This document shows positions 6,898-13,072 of a stretch of DNA of 13,072 bases, piece after piece (positions within the stretch are counted from its first letter, which is position 1; each line of letters opens with the position of its first letter). This DNA comes from Spirochaeta sp. (lineage in GTDB: Bacteria > Spirochaetota > Spirochaetia > UBA9216), in contig DMKD01000309.1 in the NCBI GenBank assembly GCA_003454605.1, positions 1 through 13,072 on the forward strand. Direction: 5' to 3'. The translations under genes were made by a program, and so were the position numbers. Under the pieces are notes generated by a model. The model was not told the DNA's origin, did not search any database, and saw only the letters and a program-made list of their open reading frames with translations.

Positions 6898-7782
6898 CTA
6901 GATGAATTTGTTAGAAAAATATTCTTTTATATCATAATTTTCTTTCAGAATTCTCTTAGAAGTCAAAAGCTCCATGAGGCTTTTGATCCCGCTGTGATCG
7001 AGCTTAAATGTGTTGTCGTTTGATATTGCCGGCTGTATCAGCTTCCACACAGCGTATTCTTCAGGAGCATTTCTACCGGGAATCTTATCGGTATACGCCT
7101 TCCATTCTTCCTGCATCCAGTTTTCGACTGAATCAAGCGCTTTAGCCAGAGCAGAATAGAATCCTTTCAGAAGCGCCCGATGCGACTTCGCCCAGATTCT
7201 GTCGGCTGCAAATACGAGAAAAGGACTGTCGGGCAGACCGTGTTCAATATAGGGCATGAAATCTACTTCAAATCCTTTGTTAATTGTCCTGGGAATGGCA
7301 TATGAGACTGCATCAAGCGCATCTATTTCACCCTTAATCAATAGTTCTTCTCCCTCGAACCCCACCTTACGCAATGTTATTGAAGATTCATCAATGGAGT
7401 TCTCTTTTAAGAACATTTCAAACTGCGCCAAACTAACCGGGCTCGGACCGACCCCTATAGTCTTCCCAATCAAATCTTTCGGATTATTAATTCCGCTTTT
7501 CCTGAGGCTTAAAAGGCCCTCGGGATTACTTCCGACCAGAGAACCGACCGAAATCACTCCGGGGAATTCCTTCTGCAGAAGCAGAATGTTATGCGGATAA
7601 TTTATAGCAAGCTCAGCATCTCCCTGATGAAGCCTTTCTATCGCCATTGCAGATTTGGAGGCAGGCTCCAATATTTCCAGTTCAATACCGGCTTCTTTAA
7701 AAAACCCTTTGTCACGCCCCTCTACAAGAAGCGCATGTTTTGCATCCAGGGTCCAGTCCAGCAGGATTCTCACAGTTTCCAA
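6898..7782 (-). CDS. NMT1/THI5-like solute-binding protein without signal peptide
   Basis: The 294 residues match the NMT1/THI5-type periplasmic-binding fold (ThiY/SsuA-like). LDWTLDAKHALLVEGRDKGF spans 8-27 and continues to EAGIELEI at 30-37, GKTIGVGPSP is at 106-115, and LIKGEIDA at 148-155. Family members typically bind thiamin-pyrimidine precursors, sulfonates or nitrate; the ligand cannot be read from sequence. The cysteine-rich motif of eukaryotic Thi5 synthases is absent. The TTG start at 7782 has GGAGG (7794-7790) seven bases upstream; a GTG three codons in is a weaker alternative. An in-frame TGA at 7806-7804 rules out an upstream extension, so there is no export signal, which is odd for a transporter component. 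No cognate permease or ATPase is adjacent; the partner gene 6083-6895 is co-transcribed. Confidence 0.85.
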   Translation of the reverse strand: METVRILLDWTLDAKHALLVEGRDKGFFKEAGIELEILEPASKSAMAIERLHQGDAELAINYPHNILLLQKEFPGVISVGSLVGSNPEGLLSLRKSGINNPKDLIGKTIGVGPSPVSLAQFEMFLKENSIDESSITLRKVGFEGEELLIKGEIDALDAVSYAIPRTINKGFEVDFMPYIEHGLPDSPFLVFAADRIWAKSHRALLKGFYSALAKALDSVENWMQEEWKAYTDKIPGRNAPEEYAVWKLIQPAISNDNTFKLDHSGIKSLMELLTSKRILKENYDIKEYFSNKFI

Positions 7783-7789
7783 AATTATA

Positions 7790-7794
7790 CCTCC
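7790..7794 (-). promoter_or_regulatory. Ribosome-binding site that fixes the TTG start at 7782
   Basis: GGAGG on the minus strand is seven bases before TTG at 7782. Ideal spacing here, against 16 bases for the in-frame GTG at 7773, favours the TTG. Confidence 0.75.
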
Positions 7795-7804
7795 GAATTG
7801 TTTT

Positions 7805-7840
7805 CAATAAGAAGGCGGGCCGTGAAGCCCGCCATTTTTT
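7805..7840 (-). terminator. Rho-independent terminator after the sugar-binding protein gene, possibly bidirectional
   Basis: A perfect seven-base-pair all-GC stem (7814-7820 with 7827-7833) encloses a six-base loop. On the minus strand it is preceded by AAAAAA (7840-7835) and followed by TTCTTATT, so it can end the transporter operon, whose stop codon is 25-30 bases upstream. The cleaner T-run is on the plus strand, where no gene feeds into it. The imperfect minus-strand tail suggests partial read-through into the genes at 6898-7782 and 6083-6895, for which I see no separate promoter. Confidence 0.8.
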
Positions 7841-7863
7841 AATTATTTGATAGTAAATAGCTG

Positions 7864-9189
7864 CTAATCTTTGAATAATTTATCGACTTCAACTTTAGCT
7901 TCATCAAGAAGAGGCGCCGGGTCAACATTATCGTAAACTGCTTTCTCAACAGCCTGAGCGATAATTCTTGAAGCATCGCCGTATTCAGGAATATTAGGAC
8001 GAATCATAGTGAACTCAAGTCCGCTTAGAAGAACTTCACCCTTGGGATCAGTCTTGAGAAAGTCCTGATATTCAGGGGAATCAATAACGGATTTCCGTGT
8101 GGGAAGCGCTCCGGTTGACAGACACCAGCGTTTATTAACCTCAGGCGAACTCATCCAGCTGAGGAATTCCCATGCTGCGCGCGGGTCTTTACAATCTTTG
8201 AAAATTGCGAGGTTTCCGCCACCGGAAACGGTTGCCTTCTTTTTGCCCATCGGCAGCTGCGCAAGACCTACATTCGCATTTCCCATAACATCCCGATAGT
8301 TACCGAGAACGCTTGTACTTGAAAGTTCCATTGCAGCATTTCCAACCTTGAATTCACTCCAGCCGCCGGAAAGATTCAATGCTTTATGCTTCCATACTAT
8401 GTCTCTCCAATACTCGGCTGCTGCAACACCTGCTTCGGTATTAAATGCACCCTCAGTCAAAGCTTCATTAAAAAGCTGTCCATCCTGCTGCCAGAAAAAT
8501 GCGAGATAGTACCATATTGATCCGTAGTTTGCCTTAGTGGGAAACACAATACCATACTGATCGGTTACACCGTCGCCGTTCTTGTCTATTGTAAGCTTCT
8601 CAGCATATTCGGCAAGCTCTTCCCAGGTTGCCGGCGGAACCTCAGGATCAAGTCCTGCTGCTTCAAATGCTTTTTTATTATAATAAAGAACAATGTTTGA
8701 AAGATTAAAAGGAATAGACCATGATTTGCCCATATACTGGGTGCTTGCTAAAGAAGCATCCATCAAATCATTCTGATCATAGCCGGTCTCATCTATGTAA
8801 GGTTTCATATCAATAAGAGCACCGGCATCGGCGAAAATTGGTGTCCAGTAGGAATCTATCTCTGCAATATCGGGCGCATTTTTACCCGCAACCGCTGTAA
8901 GAAGTTTATCTCTCATTGTATAAAGATTGCCGCCGTAGGAAAGTTCAATCTTTATATTGGGATTTGCATCCATGAACTCTTCGACAAGAGATTCAAAAAG
9001 TACAGCACGCGGACCGGAATATGAATGCCAGAAAGCAAGTTTAACCTTTTTTTCAGGAACATACTTGCCGTCAGTAACTACTTCAGTATCCTCAACGACA
9101 ACAGGTGCTTCCTCCTGCTCTCCTCCTGCAAAAACTGCAAATGGAAGGATAAGCATTACGATGAGGAACATTAAAACCATTCTTTTCAT
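7864..9189 (-). CDS. Family-1 extracellular solute-binding protein of a carbohydrate ABC importer
   Basis: This periplasmic receptor delivers ligand to the two permeases encoded upstream. The 441 residues start with a signal peptide, MKRM followed by a hydrophobic core and AVFA; cleavage is expected after Ala21, and the absence of a lipobox Cys suggests a soluble protein. An acidic linker (EQEEAPVVVEDTE) leads to the mature fold from about residue 47 (KKVKLAFWHSYSG). A calcium-site-like DKNGDGVTD is at 202-210. The overall pattern resembles the UgpB/MalE group, with sugars or glycerol-3-phosphate as plausible ligands, not decided here. The ATG at 9189 is chosen because AGGAG (9201-9197) is seven bases upstream and the signal peptide begins there; a TTG at 9234 would overlap the permease gene. 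Confidence 0.94.
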   Translation of the reverse strand: MKRMVLMFLIVMLILPFAVFAGGEQEEAPVVVEDTEVVTDGKYVPEKKVKLAFWHSYSGPRAVLFESLVEEFMDANPNIKIELSYGGNLYTMRDKLLTAVAGKNAPDIAEIDSYWTPIFADAGALIDMKPYIDETGYDQNDLMDASLASTQYMGKSWSIPFNLSNIVLYYNKKAFEAAGLDPEVPPATWEELAEYAEKLTIDKNGDGVTDQYGIVFPTKANYGSIWYYLAFFWQQDGQLFNEALTEGAFNTEAGVAAAEYWRDIVWKHKALNLSGGWSEFKVGNAAMELSSTSVLGNYRDVMGNANVGLAQLPMGKKKATVSGGGNLAIFKDCKDPRAAWEFLSWMSSPEVNKRWCLSTGALPTRKSVIDSPEYQDFLKTDPKGEVLLSGLEFTMIRPNIPEYGDASRIIAQAVEKAVYDNVDPAPLLDEAKVEVDKLFKD

Positions 9190-9217
9190 TTTCGTTCTCC
9201 TTTTATATTTTTTAGTA

Positions 9218-9231
9218 AACCGTCTCCGGTT
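9218..9231 (-). promoter_or_regulatory. Small hairpin with GAGA loop at the permease/binding-protein junction
   Basis: On the minus strand AACCG-GAGA-CGGTT forms a five-base-pair stem capped by a GNRA-type tetraloop. It begins within the permease stop codon and ends 28 bases before the binding-protein ATG. No U-run follows, so it is not a terminator. Such hairpins between transporter genes can shield an mRNA end and raise binding-protein levels; that role is an inference. Confidence 0.4.
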
Positions 9232-10064
9232 CAACCCTTGAGCCCTGAAATACTGATTCCTTTAATAATATACTTCTGCGTAATGATAAGAAAAATGAGC
9301 ACCGGCAGTACTGTGATTACTGTTGCAGCCATAAGCATACTCCACTCCGTAGACATTGCCAGTTCGTTTTTAAGCATAGCGAGCCCGACCTGAACGGTAT
9401 ATCTTTTTGAGGAGTTTGTTACGACGAGCGGCCAGAAAAAAGAATTCCAGCTCCACATAAATGACAGCATAGAAAGAGTTATTAAAGCAGGTTTTGATAA
9501 GGGTATCACTATCTTGAATAAGATTCTTAATCTGGAATAGCCGTCAATACGTGCGGCATCTTCCAGATCAGTTGGAATACCGGAAAAAAACTGCTTTAAT
9601 AAAAAGGTACCGTATGGATATGCAAGAAAAGGCAGAATTAATGCAGCATAAGTATCTATTAAACCGAGTCGGCGCATGACCATAAAAAGCGGGATTATAG
9701 TGACCTGGGTAGGAATCATCATTGTACCTAAATACAGAATGAAAATGACATTTTTATACGGGAAATACAGTCTGGCAAAAACATAAGCGGTAAGTGCTGA
9801 AGTAAAAACCTGGAAGACAGTTATAACTCCTGATACAAACATACTATTCATGTAATAACGCCCGAGAGGAATCTGCTTCCATGCAGTTATAAAGTTTTTC
9901 CACTGAGGCGGATCCGGGAGGAATTTCGCCTGATAGGAAAATATCTGTACATCGGTTTTTAGGGCAGAGACTACCATCCACATAAAAGGAAATATAAATA
10001 TTACCGCGAGGGCAATTAGAACAATATATAAAATGGTGCTTTTAGCAATCTTTATTGTGGTCAT
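9231..10064 (-). CDS. Carbohydrate ABC transporter inner-membrane permease, MalG/UgpE type
   Basis: This is one of two channel-forming subunits of the importer. The 277 residues contain six predicted membrane segments, starting with residues 11-33 (ILYIVLIALAVIFIFPFMW). The cytoplasmic EAA loop that docks the ATPase is at 168-193 (EDAARIDGY ... IVIPLSKPA), with the conserved Gly and Pro positions. The C-terminal KGISISGLKG is typical of MalG-type subunits. The ATG at 10064 lies six bases after the stop of the upstream permease with only a weak ribosome-binding site, suggesting coupled translation. Family and length are standard. No ATPase gene accompanies the operon, so a shared MsmK/UgpC-like ATPase is presumably encoded elsewhere. 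Confidence 0.95.
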   Translation of the reverse strand: MTTIKIAKSTILYIVLIALAVIFIFPFMWMVVSALKTDVQIFSYQAKFLPDPPQWKNFITAWKQIPLGRYYMNSMFVSGVITVFQVFTSALTAYVFARLYFPYKNVIFILYLGTMMIPTQVTIIPLFMVMRRLGLIDTYAALILPFLAYPYGTFLLKQFFSGIPTDLEDAARIDGYSRLRILFKIVIPLSKPALITLSMLSFMWSWNSFFWPLVVTNSSKRYTVQVGLAMLKNELAMSTEWSMLMAATVITVLPVLIFLIITQKYIIKGISISGLKG

Positions 10065-10070
10065 AATTAC

Positions 10071-10970
10071 TTACAGGTCCTTTCTCTGCAGCCTAAGCTG
10101 CAGCAGGGTGAGCAGAAGGAGAATTACGAATATTACCCATGCGACGGCTGAAGCGTAACCCATCTCCTGAAATTCAAAAGCACGCTGGTACAAATAATAA
10201 ACGATCACGCTGGTTGATTGACTTGGTCCGCCCCCGGTCATTGTATAGATCTGTCCGAATGCTTGAAAAGAAAAAATGGTGTTCGTTATGAGAACAAAGA
10301 CCAGAGCAGGCGATATCATCGGCAGGGTGATAGAAAAGAATTTCTGAACTGCTGAAGCTCCGTCAATCTGAGCTGCTTCGTAATATTCATCGGGAATAGC
10401 TTTTAATCCTGCTAAAAGAATTATCATATGATAGCCGGCATTCTTCCATATTGTTACTATAATAATAGACAGCATTGCATACTTTGATGAACTAAGCCAT
10501 GGAATACCTGTTCCGCCGAACTTACGAATAATGATATTTAACAGACCATTGTTTGTATCAAATATCCAGAACCACACAATGGCAACAGCTATAGTAGATG
10601 TAATTACAGGCAGAAAATATGCGGTTCTGAAAAAACCTGAAGCCAGGACTTTCCGATTAAGAAGCAGTGCAAGCCCCAGAGACGCTGCGGCGCCTACCGG
10701 TACGACTCCCATGGTATAAACAAATGTATTTTTCAATGTATTCCAGAATTCTTTACTGTGAATCATCCGATCAAAATTACCAAGGCCTATAAAATCCATC
10801 TCTGATGTCAGGATTGACCACTCATGAACAGATAGGAAAAGTGAAAAGAAGATTGGAAATATTATAAAAATAAAGACTATAACGGCTGAAGGAAGAAGAC
10901 AAAGCAACCCTGTTCTGAAATCCTCCCGTTTTAAAGGAGATCTAAACAACAAAGCTGTATTCGTATTCAT
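10071..10970 (-). CDS. Carbohydrate ABC transporter inner-membrane permease, MalF/UgpA type
   Basis: This is the other channel-forming subunit. With the ATG at 10970 it has 299 residues: a basic cytoplasmic start (RSPLKREDFR, 10-19), a first membrane segment at 21-47, about six segments in all, and the EAA loop at 198-221 (EAAQIDGAS ... ITLPMISP). The MTGGGPSQST motif at 244-253 is typical of this subunit. The frame is open further upstream to 11120, but those 50 residues do not resemble a family N-terminus and would overlap the divergent gene, so they are rejected. No Shine-Dalgarno precedes the ATG, and the best promoter puts the transcript start 2-3 bases before it, so the message may be leaderless. 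Confidence 0.93.
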   Translation of the reverse strand: MNTNTALLFRSPLKREDFRTGLLCLLPSAVIVFIFIIFPIFFSLFLSVHEWSILTSEMDFIGLGNFDRMIHSKEFWNTLKNTFVYTMGVVPVGAAASLGLALLLNRKVLASGFFRTAYFLPVITSTIAVAIVWFWIFDTNNGLLNIIIRKFGGTGIPWLSSSKYAMLSIIIVTIWKNAGYHMIILLAGLKAIPDEYYEAAQIDGASAVQKFFSITLPMISPALVFVLITNTIFSFQAFGQIYTMTGGGPSQSTSVIVYYLYQRAFEFQEMGYASAVAWVIFVILLLLTLLQLRLQRKDL

Positions 10971-10971
10971 A

Positions 10972-10996
10972 TTGATGAAGTATAATCTTGATGAAG
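10972..10996. repeat. Nine-base direct repeat flanking the -10 region
   Basis: TTGATGAAG occurs at 10972-10980 and again at 10988-10996, a period of 16 bases, with the overlapping -10 elements between the copies. Tandem sites like this can bind an activator or repressor; none is known here. Confidence 0.45.
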
Positions 10997-11008
10997 AGAT
11001 GCTGTCAA
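10979..11008 (-). promoter_or_regulatory. Strong predicted promoter of the sugar ABC-transporter operon
   Basis: On the minus strand a consensus TTGACA (11008-11003) is followed after 18 bases by TATACT (10984-10979), or after 17 bases by TTATAC. Transcription would start near 10972-10973, only 2-3 bases before the permease ATG at 10970. A possible plus-strand -10, TATAAT at 10981-10986, overlaps this -10, but it has no clear -35. Confidence 0.6.
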
Positions 11009-11020
11009 ACAATAAAATAT

Positions 11021-11047
11021 TTCTGGATGGAACCTTTCTGGATGGAA
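11021..11047. repeat. Twelve-base direct repeat just before the phosphodiesterase start
   Basis: TTCTGGATGGAA occurs at 11021-11032 and 11036-11047, a period of 15 bases. The second copy ends one base before the plus-strand ATG at 11049, and its GGATGG may double as a weak ribosome-binding site. The GATG core is shared with the repeats at 10972-10996. Confidence 0.5.
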
Positions 11048-11048
11048 A

Positions 11049-12182
11049 ATGATAGATTTTGATAATTATGACTGTTTTCCTAAACTTGCCGAAGCTCTTT
11101 CCAACCGAACTGATAAACAACCGCCGTCGTCATGCTGGGAAGATCTTTTAGGAAAAACAGGCATAGAACGGTCTCTGCTATTTGTTCTCGTTGACGGTAT
11201 GGGGGAATGTTACATAAACCGCCTTTCTCCCGACTCATTTTTACGCGATTCAAAGAGAAAAATCATAAAATCTGTCTTTCCATCTACAACTGCGTCGGCG
11301 ATGATGAGTCTGGCAACCACTCTGCCGGTAGCTGCTCATGGTATTCCCGGCCGGTATTCTTATCTAAAAACGGACAATCTACACTTGGACAGCCTCGCAT
11401 TTAGAGAGCGTTTCAGCGGCAAGGCATTATCGCTGGAGCTTTCTCCCAAACAGCTGTGGCCGCTCCCCTCCTTCATTACAGAATCAGAAATTACCGCTTT
11501 CTCTGTTATTCCTCAAGTCCTGCTCAATTCTCCATTCCAGAGCTACCTATGCGGTGATCGCAATGTAGGCGGCTACAGCTCAATTGCCGATGGCGTCGAT
11601 TTAATAATTAATCAGATCAAATATGAATCTTCCAGAACTTTTAACTTTTTTTATCTTTGGGATCTGGATTCGCTCGGGCATAGAGAAGGAATGCACAGCA
11701 GCAGGATGGATGAATTATTAATTCTGATAAATACCGAACTTGAAAGGCTTTATGACGGATTAAAGAGTATTGCCGATATAGTGATCTCCGCGGATCATGG
11801 GCATATCGACGCAGGCGAGGCCGACATAATTACTCCGGATCACAAACTCATGAGTTTTCTTGAAACACCCCCATTCGGAGAACCCCGGGCCGCTCAGCTT
11901 CAGGTAAAACCAGAACGTGAAAAAGATTTCAGAGCATATTTCAACGAAACATTCGGTGATCGATTCAGCTTGCGGCCTGTTAAAGATTCCGCAGCACTTT
12001 TCGGGGGCAGACGGCTCTCTAAACAGGCCTCAAGATCCTTTGCGAATTATATTGCAATAGCCGAAACGCGTAATCTGCTTGTTTATTCTCAGGAACATCC
12101 TGCAAAAACCAGGATCAACAAAGCCGAACATGGAGGTATTCTCCCTGAAGAGCGATTAATTCCGCTGATAATTCCAAAATAG
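11049..12182 (+). CDS. Alkaline-phosphatase-superfamily phosphodiesterase / nucleotide pyrophosphatase-like protein
   Basis: This 377-residue protein has the full two-metal site of the type I phosphodiesterase/nucleotide pyrophosphatase family: Asp49 in VDGMG, the nucleophile Thr81 in FPSTTA (77-82), Asp207 and His211 in DLDSLGH, Asp249-His250 in SADHGH, and His361 in EHGGILPEE. AAHGIPG (95-101) after the nucleophile is also typical. It should hydrolyse a phosphate mono- or diester; the substrate cannot be told. There is no signal peptide, so it is probably cytoplasmic. It diverges from the sugar ABC operon, which suggests it processes an imported phosphorylated or phosphodiester compound, an inference only. 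The ATG at 11049 has a weak GGATGGAA upstream. An alternative function is a phosphomutase-like or sulfatase-like enzyme of the same superfamily. Confidence 0.9.
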   Translation: MIDFDNYDCFPKLAEALSNRTDKQPPSSCWEDLLGKTGIERSLLFVLVDGMGECYINRLSPDSFLRDSKRKIIKSVFPSTTASAMMSLATTLPVAAHGIPGRYSYLKTDNLHLDSLAFRERFSGKALSLELSPKQLWPLPSFITESEITAFSVIPQVLLNSPFQSYLCGDRNVGGYSSIADGVDLIINQIKYESSRTFNFFYLWDLDSLGHREGMHSSRMDELLILINTELERLYDGLKSIADIVISADHGHIDAGEADIITPDHKLMSFLETPPFGEPRAAQLQVKPEREKDFRAYFNETFGDRFSLRPVKDSAALFGGRRLSKQASRSFANYIAIAETRNLLVYSQEHPAKTRINKAEHGGILPEERLIPLIIPK

Positions 12183-12318
12183 GCTATGCTATACTGAAAG
12201 CATGATAGTGAAAGTAAGCTTCGGCAGGCTTTTACCTGATGAAACCGCAGAAGATATTTTCACCTCATCGCTAAATGATTAGGTCAGCGGAAATTGGCTG
12301 AACGAACAGACATAAAAG
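12183..12318. other. Convergent intergenic region, no clear terminator
   Basis: This 136-base gap separates the convergent phosphodiesterase and TPR genes. It holds only weak inverted repeats (TCAGC 12284-12288 with GCTGA 12297-12301; GCTGAA 12297-12302 with TTCAGC 12322-12327) and no T-run typical of a terminator. A plus-strand open frame of 26 codons (ATG 12202 to TAG 12282) is preceded by TATACT (12190-12195) and GAAAG, but nothing marks it as a real gene. Confidence 0.5.
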
Positions 12319-13072
12319 TTATTCAGCAGGAGGTTCCTCCTCTTCCCATACCATCTTTATTTTCATCTCACTGATATCAGCGGCCCTTGTTTCTTCGCTT
12401 CGCTGCATATCAAGATATGCAAACTGCAGGGCCAGCTCAGGTTTTACAGCTTTGAGCTTACTGTAATTTGTATCAACAAAGCCGTAATTCTTAAGCTCAT
12501 GATGCGTTCGGGCTAATCCCAGAAGAACGGAAGGGTTGGACGGTTTAATATTCGATGCCTGCTCATAATATGACAGAGCATCAATAAGATTGTTCTTTAT
12601 AAGCATTATATTACCCAGATTTACCAGGGCCGGCAGATAATCCGGATCCAGAGACAGAACCTCAACAAGATTCGTTTCAGCTTTTTGTGTTAATCCATAC
12701 TGAGCGTACAGCATTCCGAGGCGATTTAGTAATCGTGCTGTTTTTCCTTTTGATACGATCTTTTCTTCAATTGTCCTCACCTGCTGAAATATCTCTCTGT
12801 CAACAAGAGATTGAAACTCCTGTTCATATTCATCTCTGACAGCTGTATCATCGGGAAAATCAATCTGAATATCTCCAGGCAATCCTACTGGTTCATAATT
12901 CCGCCAGGCGTCATGAGTTGGATAGATTGCAGCCGCATCCCTATCTTCGGCCTCCCTCCATTCTCTGATCCCGGTCTGCCATGCTGAATTAAATCCTTCA
13001 GTAAGCTCTGTGATCTCATAAGGTACCCAGACAACATCTTCGTGAATAATGAAATCATCATAGCTGTTGAAT
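12319..13072 (-). CDS. TPR-repeat protein with possible transglutaminase-like domain remnant (5' end beyond window)
   Basis: The frame is open from the stop at 12319 to the right edge, giving 250 visible residues; the true start is outside. A TTG at 12882 is in frame but has coding-like sequence upstream of it and is not taken as the start. Visible residues 111-143, 144-177 and 178-211 are three consecutive 34-residue TPR units with the usual small/aromatic spacing and terminal Pro (LSLDP, SNIKP, KAVKP), forming a protein-binding scaffold. Residues 5-35, with HEDVVWVPYEITELTEGF and AWQTG, resemble the end of the transglutaminase-like domain in bacterial Tgl-TPR proteins; this is from memory of the pattern. 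The C-terminus is acidic (EEEEPPAE). Cellular location cannot be judged without the N-terminus. Confidence 0.85.
   Translation of the reverse strand, partial: FNSYDDFIIHEDVVWVPYEITELTEGFNSAWQTGIREWREAEDRDAAAIYPTHDAWRNYEPVGLPGDIQIDFPDDTAVRDEYEQEFQSLVDREIFQQVRTIEEKIVSKGKTARLLNRLGMLYAQYGLTQKAETNLVEVLSLDPDYLPALVNLGNIMLIKNNLIDALSYYEQASNIKPSNPSVLLGLARTHHELKNYGFVDTNYSKLKAVKPELALQFAYLDMQRSEETRAADISEMKIKMVWEEEEPPAE

Noticed and set aside
7771..7800. TTGAAA and TATAAT as a promoter before the NMT1-like gene
   Set aside because: The two elements are only 12 bases apart, too close for sigma-70-type promoters, and the TATAAT overlaps the start-codon region.
10971..11120. Fifty-residue N-terminal extension of the MalF-type permease
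   Set aside because: It overlaps the promoter and the divergent gene, lacks family similarity and has no ribosome-binding site; the ATG at 10970 fits the family N-terminus.
12284..12327. Inverted repeats as a terminator between convergent genes
   Set aside because: Stems are only five to six bases, partly overlapping the TPR coding end, and no T-run follows.
12880..12882. TTG as the start of the TPR protein
   Set aside because: The same frame is open to the window edge with protein-like sequence, so the gene is partial rather than starting here.

Overview
The window looks like ordinary chromosomal DNA of a free-living or anaerobic spirochaete (Spirochaetota). This is an inference. It rests on a moderately AT-rich composition, a sugar-binding protein whose export signal ends in AVFA followed by an acidic GGEQEE stretch, a cheW gene in one operon with nadK and recN, and several proteins that look like lineage-specific conserved hypotheticals. 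No rRNA, tRNA, CRISPR array, insertion sequence, phage gene or attachment site was seen.

Layout. At the left edge is the N-terminal part of an exported or membrane-anchored protein (minus strand, runs off the window). It diverges from a cytidine deaminase gene (cdd, plus) across a short intergenic region with a good minus-strand promoter and a spaced inverted repeat. Next, read on the minus strand from about 6015 down to 1089, is a compact five-gene cluster: cheW, a DegT/DnrJ/EryC1/StrS-fold protein that seems to lack its cofactor lysine, nadK, recN and an unknown helical protein. Its genes are separated by 4 to 30 bases or overlap. The last gene converges on cdd with only three bases between the stop codons.

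Upstream of cheW, also on the minus strand, are a multi-pass membrane protein resembling the DUF624/YesL group (6083-6895) and an NMT1/THI5-type solute-binding protein with a TTG start and no signal peptide (6898-7782). A GC-rich hairpin terminator separates these from a carbohydrate ABC-transporter operon: a MalF/UgpA-type permease, a MalG/UgpE-type permease and a family-1 periplasmic binding protein. No ATPase gene is present, so the importer presumably borrows one encoded elsewhere.

The transporter operon diverges from a plus-strand alkaline-phosphatase-superfamily phosphodiesterase gene. The shared region has a strong minus-strand promoter that places the permease start almost at the transcription start (possibly leaderless), a possible opposite -10 element, and two sets of direct repeats that could be regulator sites. 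At the right edge is the C-terminal part of a TPR protein (minus strand) whose reading frame continues past the window; its visible N-terminal part resembles the end of a transglutaminase-like domain.

Working together: the permeases, binding protein and phosphodiesterase could import and process a sugar or a phosphorylated or phosphodiester compound (inference from adjacency and family). The cheW cluster mixes chemotaxis, NADP synthesis and DNA repair and is probably a housekeeping operon. I found no clearly new defence or mobile system. The most unusual items are the apparently dead aminotransferase-fold protein, the leader-less NMT1-type binding protein and the repeat-rich divergent promoter.
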